A DNA stretch of 6,222 bases, taken from contig CAJUHV010000115.1 in NCBI GenBank assembly GCA_910586445.1, positions 1 through 6,222 on the forward strand. The letters are read 5' to 3'. A program made the position numbers and the translations under genes. This document shows, one piece after another, positions 1-6,045 of the stretch. The DNA comes from an uncultured Eubacterium sp. GTDB lineage: Bacteria; Bacillota; Clostridia; Lachnospirales; Lachnospiraceae. The notes under the pieces are model-generated. The model was not told the DNA's origin and did not search any database. It saw only the letters and a program-made list of their open reading frames with translations. The first letter of the stretch is position 1. The number at the start of each line of letters is the position of its first letter.

Positions 1-9
1 TTCCCCATT

Positions 10-39
10 ATTATACCAAATTTTTGATGACTTGGCCAA
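10..39 (-). promoter_or_regulatory. Candidate promoter reading out of the left edge
   Basis: On the minus strand a perfect TATAAT (10-15) preceded by TGG (a TGn extended -10) lies 18 bp downstream of TTGGCC (34-39), a weak -35 box. It starts after the histidine kinase stop and points towards position 1, so it would serve a gene outside the window. The -10 box is strong and the -35 box poor; there is no support beyond the match itself. Confidence 0.5.
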
Positions 40-93
40 AAGACTAATTGAAGTTCTTTAAAAGCTTGCCTTGACAGGATTTTGTATAATCCA

Positions 94-1020
94 TCAGCTG
101 ATCTTATACGCTTTTTCATTCTTCCAGTTTCGCAGAAACACCGAAAAACAGCTCCCCTTTCCATACTCTGACTTTACCATCATATAGCCTTTTTCCTTTT
201 CCAAAATCAGATTTGATAAATACAGCCCGATTCCGGAGCCTTCCATATTTTCTACTTCCGGACTTCTGTAAAACCTCTTAAAAATATCTGTCAGCTCTTC
301 CTGCTTTATGCCCCGCCCGTTATCCGCAATCTGGATTTCTGTATATAAGTCATAAGGGCAGACACGAATATGGATACAGCCGCCTTTTTGTGTATACTTC
401 ACTGCATTTTCCAACAGATTCACAAACACTTCTCCTGTCCATTTCCGGTTGTGGTACAGCAGCCGGTCTTCGAACGGCTCAGTAATTAGTTCTATGTCTT
501 TCTGCTCCAGCTTTTCATAGATCATATCGACAGCCTCAAGAATCGTCTGCCCAACCGGCAGGCCTGCTGCCTCAAAGCCGTCAATATTCTGCTCGAGCTT
601 TACCATTTTTGACAATGACTCTACGATCCAGTTCAGCTTATCAATCTGCTTTTGCATTTTGCCGGCAAACTCCTGCCTGCGCCCGGGATCTGCTTCTCCC
701 GATCCTAAGATTTCCCCATAAATCGTGAGATTCATAAGCGGTGTTTTCAGCTGATGCGACATATTCGATACCAGACTTTTTACCTGCTCTTTTTCCTTTT
801 CCGCATTCTGGACATGGGTTCCAAGCACCTTTTGAATCTGTTTTATTTTGCTTACGAGAGCCGAAAACTCTCCTTCTTCCACATCTGAATGCGTGATCTC
901 CTCCTGACTCAATACACGGTCAAGCAGGCAGTCCAGCATACGGTACGTTTTCCTTTTTTCATGCACACTGTACCAGATTACCAGACCGGTCAGCAGCGCC
1001 AAAATATACTGCAGCCACAT
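94..1020 (-). CDS. Sensor histidine kinase, HisKA/HATPase_c, single N-terminal membrane helix
   Basis: This is a membrane-anchored histidine autokinase that should phosphorylate the response regulator encoded just upstream. One hydrophobic helix lies at residues 2-18 and there is no sizeable extracellular loop, so it probably senses at or within the membrane or through a partner protein. A polar linker follows. The H-box is NMSHQLKTPL with phospho-acceptor His89. The ATP-binding domain shows the N-box (NLLENAVKY, 201-209), G1 (DNGRGI, 233-238), F-box (FKRFYRSP) and G2 (GSGIGLYL, 261-268). All catalytic motifs are intact at 308 residues. The reading frame can also open at a GTG at 1044, six bases from the regulator stop. 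I prefer the ATG at 1020 because GGGGAG lies six bases before it and the protein then begins with the helix. Kinases of this compact type often pair with ABC exporters of antimicrobial compounds, but no such exporter follows here within the window. The inducing signal is unknown. Confidence 0.93.
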   Translation of the reverse strand: MWLQYILALLTGLVIWYSVHEKRKTYRMLDCLLDRVLSQEEITHSDVEEGEFSALVSKIKQIQKVLGTHVQNAEKEKEQVKSLVSNMSHQLKTPLMNLTIYGEILGSGEADPGRRQEFAGKMQKQIDKLNWIVESLSKMVKLEQNIDGFEAAGLPVGQTILEAVDMIYEKLEQKDIELITEPFEDRLLYHNRKWTGEVFVNLLENAVKYTQKGGCIHIRVCPYDLYTEIQIADNGRGIKQEELTDIFKRFYRSPEVENMEGSGIGLYLSNLILEKEKGYMMVKSEYGKGSCFSVFLRNWKNEKAYKIS

Positions 1021-1047
1021 TGTATACTCCCCATTTTCAAACACTCT

Positions 1048-1731
1048 CTAGATCGTATCTTCCTTCCAAATATATCCGATTCCATGTACTGTCTTAATCC
1101 GCGCCGGATGAGAAGCATCGTCTTCTATTTTTGTACGCAGCCTGCTGATATTTACAGAGACCGTATTGTGGTCTACGTACTTCCCATCGCTGTCCCAGAT
1201 TTTAGCCAGGATCTGTTCTTTTGACAAAATATGGTTTTTATTCTCGATCAGGTACAAAAGCAGGCGGTACTCCAATCTGCTCAGCGCAATCTCATCCCCG
1301 TGCCTGTATACCTTACAGGTATTTTGATCAACCGTAAGCGAACCAGAAACAAGCCTTGCAGTTTCTGATTTTTCTTGAAAAATTCTTTTTATCCTTGCCT
1401 TTAATACGCCCAGTGAAAACGGCTTGGACAGATAATCATTGACGCCCAGCTCCAATGCCTTGATCTCATCCATCTCGGTGTCTCGGGCAGTCAGCATAAT
1501 AATCGGGATGCTGCTGTATTCCCGCACTTTTTTACACAGCTCAAATCCTGTGCCGTCCGGCAGGTTGCAGTCCAATAAGACGATATCATAGCAGCCCTTT
1601 TCGATCTCCCTCATTCCTTCTTTTTGTGTCTCTGCCTGCACTACATCGTATCCATCGCCTGCAAATGAATAGGACAGGCCTTCCCTTAGATCGGCATCGT
1701 CTTCTATTATCAGCATCTTATTTTCTGCCAT
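1048..1731 (-). CDS. OmpR/PhoB-family response regulator
   Basis: This is a two-component response regulator and transcription factor of 227 residues, the usual length for the family. The receiver domain (about 5-118) has the acidic pocket Glu10/Asp11/Asp12, phospho-acceptor Asp54 in LLDCNLPDG, Thr81 in MLTARD and Lys103 in SKPF. The C-terminal winged-helix DNA-binding domain (about 128-224) shows the typical LSRLEYRLLLYL, SVNISRLRTKI and GIGYIW segments. The partner is the histidine kinase that begins within 30 bp of the TAG stop, so the two form one unit. The start at 1731 has only a distant AAAGG about 14 bases upstream. Translation may be coupled to the pyruvate kinase gene that ends 34 bp before, and no terminator or promoter is visible in that gap. 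Target genes cannot be read from the sequence. Confidence 0.95.
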   Translation of the reverse strand: MAENKMLIIEDDADLREGLSYSFAGDGYDVVQAETQKEGMREIEKGCYDIVLLDCNLPDGTGFELCKKVREYSSIPIIMLTARDTEMDEIKALELGVNDYLSKPFSLGVLKARIKRIFQEKSETARLVSGSLTVDQNTCKVYRHGDEIALSRLEYRLLLYLIENKNHILSKEQILAKIWDSDGKYVDHNTVSVNISRLRTKIEDDASHPARIKTVHGIGYIWKEDTI

Positions 1732-1765
1732 AATAATTTTAATTTCCTTTCCAGAGCATGTTTGT

Positions 1766-2800
1766 TCACATTTTGTTCCTCCTAACGGTCTCTGCTTCTT
1801 CTGCCGTCTTTTTCAAATACCGTATAACCTCCAATGGATAGTCTCCCACAGCTGTTTCATTTGTCACCATAACTGCTGCCGCGCCGTCTAATATGGCATG
1901 AAAAATATCTGATACTTCCGCCCTTGTCGGATACGGATTATGCACCATCGAGGCCAGCAGCTGCGTTACAACTAAAAAAGGCTTTCCCTCCTGCACACAC
2001 ATCTGCGATAATTCCTGCTGGGCTGCCGGCAGCTTCCATAAAGGCATGTCATTTCCCAGATCGCCTCTTGCTATTACAACCATATCTGCATAAGGAAGGA
2101 TTGTTTTTATATTTCGAATGCCTGCGCGGTTTTCAATCTTAGCAAATATGCGGACATGCTCCATATGGTTGTCCCGCAGTGTACGTCCTACCTGGGCCAG
2201 CTGTTCCCCGTTTGTCACAAACGGCTGCATAAGCGCTGTTACGCCATAGTCTTTTGCCAGACGGATATTCTCCCGGTCCTGTTTCGTAATTACCGGTGCC
2301 TGGATTGATTTATCTATGATCTTTAAGCTCTTTTTCTTTTGTAAAATGCCTCCGCGCAGCACGTCTGCCGTCACCCTCGGTTTTACGGACGTTATGACCA
2401 GCTCCATTCTGCCGTCATCCAGCAGGACATGATCACCTGTTTCAAACGCGCAGAGCACACGTCCTGCCACAGGAACCGCACACCTGTCCGATAAGTCCTC
2501 TTCCTCTCGGACAAATTCCATTTCTTCCGATTCCTTCAGCTGCAGCGGACTGGGCATGTCTCCAATCCTGATCTCCGGCCCCTGCATATCAATCAGCAGC
2601 TGCGGCTGCACACCTGCCCGCTGCGCCGCCTGATGAAAACTGTGTATAAGAGGCTCGCTTTCCTTCAGCCCGCTGTGCGACATATTCAGCCGCATTCCGC
2701 TCATCCCTTCTAAAAACATCTGTTCCATCAGGTCAGCCCGCGCACAAGACGGCCCTAATGTTCCAAAAATCTCTGTATTTCTATCATTCAAATCATTCAT
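1766..2800 (-). CDS. Short pyruvate kinase (A and B domains only, no C-terminal domain)
   Basis: The protein resembles pyruvate kinase, which turns phosphoenolpyruvate and ADP into pyruvate and ATP in the cytosol. Visible motifs are GTLGPSC near the N-terminus, GMRLNMSHS (Arg37, Asn39, Ser41), DMQGPEIR (Asp71, Glu76), the signature IFAKIENRAGI with Lys221 and Glu223, ARGDLG with Asp247, VVTQLLASM with Thr279, and PTRAEVSD. The B-domain insert lies roughly at 85-165. It is 344 residues, against about 470-590 for usual enzymes. It stops where the regulatory C-terminal domain would begin, so allosteric control must differ or be absent. Departures from consensus are DMQGPE for DTKGPE and MVTNETA for MLSGETA. 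The family's Glu linked to potassium dependence is kept. The ATG at 2800 is chosen because CGGAG precedes it; a longer frame to 2842 lacks such a site and overlaps the promoter region. It could be a paralogue with a changed role rather than the main glycolytic enzyme. Confidence 0.88.
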   Translation of the reverse strand: MNDLNDRNTEIFGTLGPSCARADLMEQMFLEGMSGMRLNMSHSGLKESEPLIHSFHQAAQRAGVQPQLLIDMQGPEIRIGDMPSPLQLKESEEMEFVREEEDLSDRCAVPVAGRVLCAFETGDHVLLDDGRMELVITSVKPRVTADVLRGGILQKKKSLKIIDKSIQAPVITKQDRENIRLAKDYGVTALMQPFVTNGEQLAQVGRTLRDNHMEHVRIFAKIENRAGIRNIKTILPYADMVVIARGDLGNDMPLWKLPAAQQELSQMCVQEGKPFLVVTQLLASMVHNPYPTRAEVSDIFHAILDGAAAVMVTNETAVGDYPLEVIRYLKKTAEEAETVRRNKM

Positions 2801-2850
2801 TTTTTCTCCGTATATTATAAAGAAGCATATTTCTGCATACATCTAGAGTC

Positions 2851-2879
2851 ATTATACTCTGAATTCCTTAGTGAAGCAA
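2851..2879 (-). promoter_or_regulatory. Candidate promoter of the short pyruvate kinase gene
   Basis: On the minus strand a perfect TATAAT (2851-2856) lies 17 bp after TTGCTT (2874-2879), which matches the -35 consensus in only three positions. It sits about 50 bp upstream of the chosen ATG at 2800. As no other break is visible, it may drive pyruvate kinase, response regulator and kinase together. Confidence 0.55.
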
Positions 2880-2889
2880 CCAGGAATTC
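2861..2889. repeat. Inverted repeat over the pyruvate kinase promoter, possible operator
   Basis: GAATTCCT (2861-2868) and its exact reverse complement AGGAATTC (2882-2889) are separated by 13 bp and overlap the -35/-10 spacer of the promoter. The layout suits a dimeric repressor site. A hairpin ending DUF3021 transcription is the alternative, but there is no T run after it. Confidence 0.4.
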
Positions 2890-2929
2890 AAGCCGCGCCA
2901 TACAGAGGAAAATCAGCATTCTGCTTTCG

Positions 2930-3367
2930 TTATCTTTTATCGTCTTTCTCCCTGACACATTGTATTTTCTTTGTCATTGTATCCGCTTCTAACTTACAAA
3001 AAAGATATTCCAAAACATTTACCATAATATAAACTGCAGCGGCAGACAGCGGGATCGCTATACGCATAAATGTACTCGCCAGCACGCCTGTTTTATAGGA
3101 AATCAGCATTACGATTAATTCGATCAGAACAAAATGAATGGTTTTTCGTACCAGCATCTGTTTTATGCTTAATTCTTTTGACGAATAAACAACAATCGAA
3201 GGAATCACACAGAAAAAAGCATACACAAAGGGCATAAAGAAAATATATTGAGCTGCCCCGGATGTTGATGTTCCGATACATTCAATCACGCCGATTGCGA
3301 AAGTAATTCCTGCCTGTATCAAAAAAAAATCCAGCATGCATTTTTTCAAAATACTTCTTAATTCCAT
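2930..3367 (-). CDS. DUF3021-family four-helix membrane protein
   Basis: This is a 145-residue integral membrane protein with four predicted helices near 11-31, 40-61, 75-91 and 101-124, and a charged cytoplasmic tail (REKDDKR). Size, topology and the ELSIKQ segment before helix three fit DUF3021. It is encoded directly after a LytTR gene, the usual setting for this family. In described LytTR regulatory systems the membrane partner inhibits the LytTR transcription factor, and I infer the same role here. The ATG at 3367 overlaps the preceding stop as TAATG and has GGAGG seven bases upstream. That stop belongs to the second of two duplicated 11-codon mini-ORFs, so this start is coupled to them rather than directly to the LytTR gene. 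The gene itself is intact although its regulator partner carries a nonsense codon. Confidence 0.88.
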   Translation of the reverse strand: MELRSILKKCMLDFFLIQAGITFAIGVIECIGTSTSGAAQYIFFMPFVYAFFCVIPSIVVYSSKELSIKQMLVRKTIHFVLIELIVMLISYKTGVLASTFMRIAIPLSAAAVYIMVNVLEYLFCKLEADTMTKKIQCVREKDDKR

Positions 3368-3402
3368 TACAAATCCTCCATAATGATTTTTTTGAATTCC
3401 AT
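3367..3402 (-). CDS. Mini-ORF 2 in the duplicated junction (MEFKKIIMEDL)
   Basis: This is a second copy encoding the same 11-residue peptide, with the same GGAGG and TAATG arrangement. Its stop overlaps the DUF3021 start at 3367, so ribosomes ending here could restart on DUF3021. A function for the peptide itself is not supported. Confidence 0.45.
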   Translation of the reverse strand: MEFKKIIMEDL

Positions 3403-3437
3403 TACAGATCCTCCATAATGATTTTTTTGAATTCCAT
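3368..3437 (-). repeat. Two tandem 35-bp units carrying a ribosome binding site and start codon
   Basis: Two copies (3403-3437 and 3368-3402) differ at one base (GATCTG versus GATTTG). Partial copies flank them: the last 26 or so bases of the LytTR gene on one side and ATGGAATT of DUF3021 on the other. The unit is thus a duplication of the gene junction. Each copy contains GGAGG, then TAATG seven bases later, and starts an 11-codon frame. The unit is 35 bp, one short of 12 codons, so every stop overlaps the next ATG by one base. Confidence 0.93.
3402..3437 (-). CDS. Mini-ORF 1 in the duplicated junction (MEFKKIIMEDL)
   Basis: ATG at 3437 overlaps the LytTR stop (TAATG) and has GGAGG seven bases upstream. 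The 11-residue product repeats the C-terminal residues KKIIMEDL of the LytTR protein. It ends in TAA overlapping the ATG of the second mini-ORF. It has the signals to be translated, but the peptide is probably a by-product of the duplication rather than functional. Confidence 0.45.
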   Translation of the reverse strand: MEFKKIIMEDL

Positions 3438-3883
3438 TACAAATCCTCCATAATGATTTTCTTGACTTGTTTTGCATACTTTCGTGATATGATCACTTCT
3501 TCCCCGTTCTCCATTCTGGCAAGGTACCGCCCGTTTAGGGCCGGGCGGATGGATTCTACCTTCAGCAGTCATATGACGAAGGATTTCGAGCATCGTATAA
3601 ATTTGTAAGGTGACAGTTCTGCTTCTAATTCGTACAGGCGCTGCCTGATCTCAAAGACCCTTTCCTTTGTATATGCAAATATTTTTTCACCGACAGCCTC
3701 CATATACAAAATATCTTTTATGCATACCTGCTGCTGAAAAGATCCGTCTGTATAACCGGTCAGAAATGCACCTTTTGCCAGACAATAGTTTTTTATATCT
3801 TCAAATTCCGGCGTCATTTCCATGCATTCAATCACTACTTGTTCTTCCTGTTTCGACAAAACATTCCTTACTCTTACTTTCAA
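3437..3883 (-). pseudogene. LytTR-domain transcriptional regulator with an in-frame TGA
   Basis: This encodes a stand-alone LytTR DNA-binding regulator of the kind paired with DUF3021 proteins. The N-terminal segment (MKVRVRNVLSKQEEQVVIEC) is followed by the LytTR domain: IKDILYMEAVGEKIFAYT, EIRQRLYELEAEL, FIRCSKSFVI, then LLKVESIRPALNGRYLARM and GEEVIISRKYAKQVKKI. The frame stays open from end to end except for TGA at 3569-3571 (codon 105), where family members normally have Asn (the N of a VN-type motif). Without that codon it would be 148 residues, the usual length. The truncated product lacks the last part of the DNA-binding domain. The start is a TTG at 3883, because GGAGG lies eight bases before it and MKVRV is the typical opening; another TTG at 3898 lies on the binding site itself. 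It follows the permease with a 65-bp gap. It may be dead, leaky (TGA followed by C) or a sequencing artefact. Confidence 0.82.
3569..3571 (-). other. Premature TGA in the LytTR gene
   Basis: I read the codons before and after this TGA. Upstream ends CSKSFVI and downstream continues LLKVESIRPALNGR in the same frame, so a nonsense change without frameshift explains it. The Asn expected by family is not one substitution away from TGA. Confidence 0.85.
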
Positions 3884-3948
3884 CAGACCTTCCTCCAATA
3901 AGCCTCCGCTGCCGCATCAAACTACAATATAACGTTTTTCCTAAATAT

Positions 3949-4818
3949 TTAGAGCTTTTGCTTTTTGCTCAGATTGGCACATGCAAGCCCCATAAACACT
4001 ACACCTGCACCCAATAAAATGCAGACACTCATAAGCGCTGTAACCTTAATATCCCCAAAATAATACGTCACTCCAAAGCCCTCACAAATCTCTTCCCTGA
4101 CAACAGCAGGCATTCCTGCAAATGCCTCGTCCATAACCTCTTCCATCATAATCTGGCGCAGCAGCACCGCGCCGTGTGAGATCGGAAAACACCGGATAAT
4201 CCACTGCACAACGCTGGGATACATGCCGATCGGCAGGTAAATGCCCATTACAAAACCGATCAGCGTCCCGATAACGGTCGAAGCTGATGCGTATGCCTGC
4301 TGGCTTTTAAATAAGGACACAAAGAAAGACATCATGCCGACAGACGAAAAATTCACCAAAAAAATCACGCCTAAAACCTGCGGCAGCTTTACGGCAGCAA
4401 GAACCGAACCGCCATTGAGCAGGATATATCCTTGTGCCAGCACAAAAGTACCTGCTGTCATAAAAACACTGACAACAAACGCACAGATCATATATCCGCC
4501 CGTTAATGCACTGTGTTTTACTGGGGAAACATAGAAATCCTTTGTAATCCTGTGCGCTTTGTCCGCTATAATTACCCCCAGCACTCCATGCGAAACCGTA
4601 ACGCTTGCTTCTGCAGCAATTCCCGCCATTACCCAGTTATCCATTATTTCATCTGCATATGCAGGGAATATGCCGCTTTCCGCCATATTGCCTGCATATA
4701 CGTCGCCCAGAAACAGCACATATAAGCCAAATGTTATGAATACGGCAAGGATCGAAAAAAGTACTGCGCTCCTATCCCGAAAATAAAGCCTTAGATTTCT
4801 AACTGCAAATGCTGTCAT
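3949..4818 (-). CDS. ABC-2 type transporter permease
   Basis: This is the membrane subunit of an ABC exporter of the drug/antibiotic (DrrB/ABC-2) type, 289 residues, working with the ATPase encoded upstream. About six hydrophobic helices are visible, near 17-37, 63-85, 107-130, 143-168, 176-198 and 260-282. A soluble loop lies between the last two (about 215-255). The helix-loop element before the central helices (KAHRITKDFYVSPVKHSALTGG) is the usual coupling region of this family. The start ATG overlaps the ATPase stop as ATGA and has AAAGGAG upstream, so the two are translationally coupled. The reading frame is intact although its ATPase partner is broken; the exporter can work only if the ATPase is rescued or another supplies energy. 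The substrate is unknown. Confidence 0.92.
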   Translation of the reverse strand: MTAFAVRNLRLYFRDRSAVLFSILAVFITFGLYVLFLGDVYAGNMAESGIFPAYADEIMDNWVMAGIAAEASVTVSHGVLGVIIADKAHRITKDFYVSPVKHSALTGGYMICAFVVSVFMTAGTFVLAQGYILLNGGSVLAAVKLPQVLGVIFLVNFSSVGMMSFFVSLFKSQQAYASASTVIGTLIGFVMGIYLPIGMYPSVVQWIIRCFPISHGAVLLRQIMMEEVMDEAFAGMPAVVREEICEGFGVTYYFGDIKVTALMSVCILLGAGVVFMGLACANLSKKQKL

Positions 4819-5728
4819 TGCCGGATCTCCTTTCCTGTGATATTTAAAAAAACATCATTCATAGAACCTTTTTCCACTGTATAATCCAATATATCATCCT
4901 GCATTTCCTGCAGAATGGGAATAAATTCTTTTGTTGTCTTCCCTTTAATTTCTATGTAGTCTGCGATTTCCCGAAAAGGAATTTCCTTATTTTTAAAAAG
5001 CCGCACTGCCTGTTCCTGATGAATGCATCTTAGTTTTAAACGGTCGCTGGTGTATGCTTCTTTTAGTGAAAACGGCGTACCTTCTGCCACAATCTGGCCA
5101 TCGTCAATCACAACTACATAATCCGCATGTTCCGCTTCTTCCATATAATGCGTTGTAAGAAATACCGTCATTTTTTCCTGTGCCTGCAGGTGTCTTACAG
5201 TATTCCATATGCTCTGCCTTGTCTGCGGGTCCAGCCCTGTCGTAGGCTCATCCAAAAATAAAATTTGGGGCATATGCAGCAGGGCCCTTGCCATATCGCA
5301 CCGCCTTCTCTGTCCTCCTGACAATTTCTCATATGGACGGTCTAAAAAATCCCACACCTCGCTCCATTCTGCAGCTTTGTCCACTGCCCCTGCCAGCTTC
5401 TTTCCTTTTAAACCATACAGCCCGCCCCGCAGCATTAAATTTTCCCGGACTGTAGCAGATCGTCTAATAAATTTTCTTGAAATACAGTTCCAATATCCCT
5501 TCGGATCAGATCATCCTCTTTTCCAAGCAGATGCCCGTTTACTACGACTGTTCCACTATCCGGCTTCAAAAAGGTACAGATTGTATTGATTGTTGTAGAT
5601 TTTCCCGCACCGTTCGGCCCGAGAAACGCAAACAGCCCGCCCCGCTCCACAAAGAAGCTGACATCTTTTACCGCCTGCACATCTTTATAAAATTTCCTAA
5701 GATGTGATACTTCAATTACTTTTTCCAA
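4815..5728 (-). pseudogene. ABC exporter ATPase, interrupted by a one-base deletion
   Basis: This encodes the ATP-hydrolysing subunit of the exporter (DrrA/CcmA-like). The first part (5435-5728, 97 residues) has Walker A GPNGAGKST (37-45) and the Q-loop VFQEN. The second part (4815-5435, 206 residues from ATG) has signature LSGGQRRR, Walker B ILFLDEP, the D-loop and His in LTTHYMEEAEH. Around 5453-5456 the frame is lost. Adding one base in the CTACA stretch turns QSGKI-stop into LTVRENLMLRGG, giving a normal 304-residue protein with all motifs. The first part's TAA overlaps an in-frame ATG of the second part (TAATG), so restart is conceivable, but the ribosome binding site is weak. The start is a TTG at 5728 with GAGG seven bases upstream; no ATG lies near. 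A MITE-like element ends 17 bp before the start. The gene is most simply inactive, or split in two. Confidence 0.88.
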
Positions 5729-5745
5729 AATACTGCCTCACTTTC

Positions 5746-5909
5746 TAGAGCGTGTTTGAAAAATGCTTTCCGTGAGATGTGCTTCACACTTGGTGGAGAA
5801 TTTATCCCAAATTTATGAGGCATAGCGGGCTATGTTGATTAAATTTGGGATAGATTCTCCGCTAAGTGGTGAGTGCAGATCGCGGGAATGATTTTTAAGA
5901 CACGCTCTA
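5746..5909. mobile_element. MITE-like palindromic element A (about 164 bp)
   Basis: The terminal inverted repeats begin TAGAGCGTGTTTGAAAAATG on the left; the right end read in reverse is TAGAGCGTGTCTTAAAAATC. TA lies at both ends, as in Tc1/mariner/IS630-type target duplications. The whole element is an imperfect palindrome centred at about 5827.5. Its inner arms (5795-5826 and 5829-5860, GGAGAATTTATCCCAAATTT and its partner) can fold into a long hairpin with a CGGG loop. No protein is encoded. It lies in the leader of the ABC operon. Confidence 0.82.
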
Positions 5910-5994
5910 GAGCGTGTCTTAAAAATGCTTTCTGTCAAATATACTGCAAAGTGGAGCGTGCAGTTGGCAGGAGTGATTTTTAAGACACGCTCTA
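5908..5994. mobile_element. MITE-like palindromic element B (about 87 bp), abutting A
   Basis: The outer arms share a perfect TAGAGCGTGTCTTAAAAAT inverted repeat with element A's family; the interior is shorter and mostly unlike A. It shares the TA at 5908-5909 with element A, so one may have inserted at the end of the other, or B is a deletion derivative. It is non-coding. Confidence 0.78.
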
Positions 5995-6016
5995 AGCATA
6001 CTTCGTTTCGCTCAAT

Positions 6017-6045
6017 ATATTACACCGACGCAGGCTTATTGTAAA
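6017..6045 (-). promoter_or_regulatory. Candidate promoter of the ABC-LytTR-DUF3021 operon
   Basis: On the minus strand TTTACA (6040-6045, five of six) is followed after exactly 17 bp by TAATAT (6017-6022, four of six). It is the best-spaced promoter upstream of the ATPase. It would give a leader of almost 300 bases that runs through both MITE-like elements. Confidence 0.5.

Noticed and set aside
71..90. Plus-strand TTGACA and TATAAT
   Set aside because: Both hexamers are perfect, but the spacer is only 8 bp and no plus-strand gene follows.
44..94. 16-codon frame overlapping the histidine kinase stop (TGATG)
   Set aside because: The overlap looks like coupling, but the peptide has no recognisable features and no clear Shine-Dalgarno.
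889..1224. Plus-strand open frames over the two-component genes and similar ones over the pyruvate kinase, permease and ATPase genes
   Set aside because: They lie opposite strongly recognisable genes, have no ribosome binding sites and show no family resemblance.
2861..2929. Rho-independent terminator after DUF3021
   Set aside because: The only hairpin is the GAATTCCT repeat, with a 13-base loop and no following T tract.
3359..3463. CRISPR-like array at the 35-bp repeats
   Set aside because: The repeats are directly adjacent with no spacers and derive from the flanking gene ends.
3402..3593. A 63-codon minus-strand frame across the end of the LytTR gene
   Set aside because: It is the LytTR gene read out of frame; only its last 11 codons coincide with mini-ORF 1, which has its own start.
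3941..3952. Perfect 12-bp palindrome CTAAATATTTAG at the permease stop
   Set aside because: It is short, AT-rich and without a T run, so it is too weak to call a terminator or operator.
5433..5460. Programmed ribosomal frameshift in the ATPase
   Set aside because: No slippery heptamer or clear downstream structure is present, and family members normally use one continuous frame.
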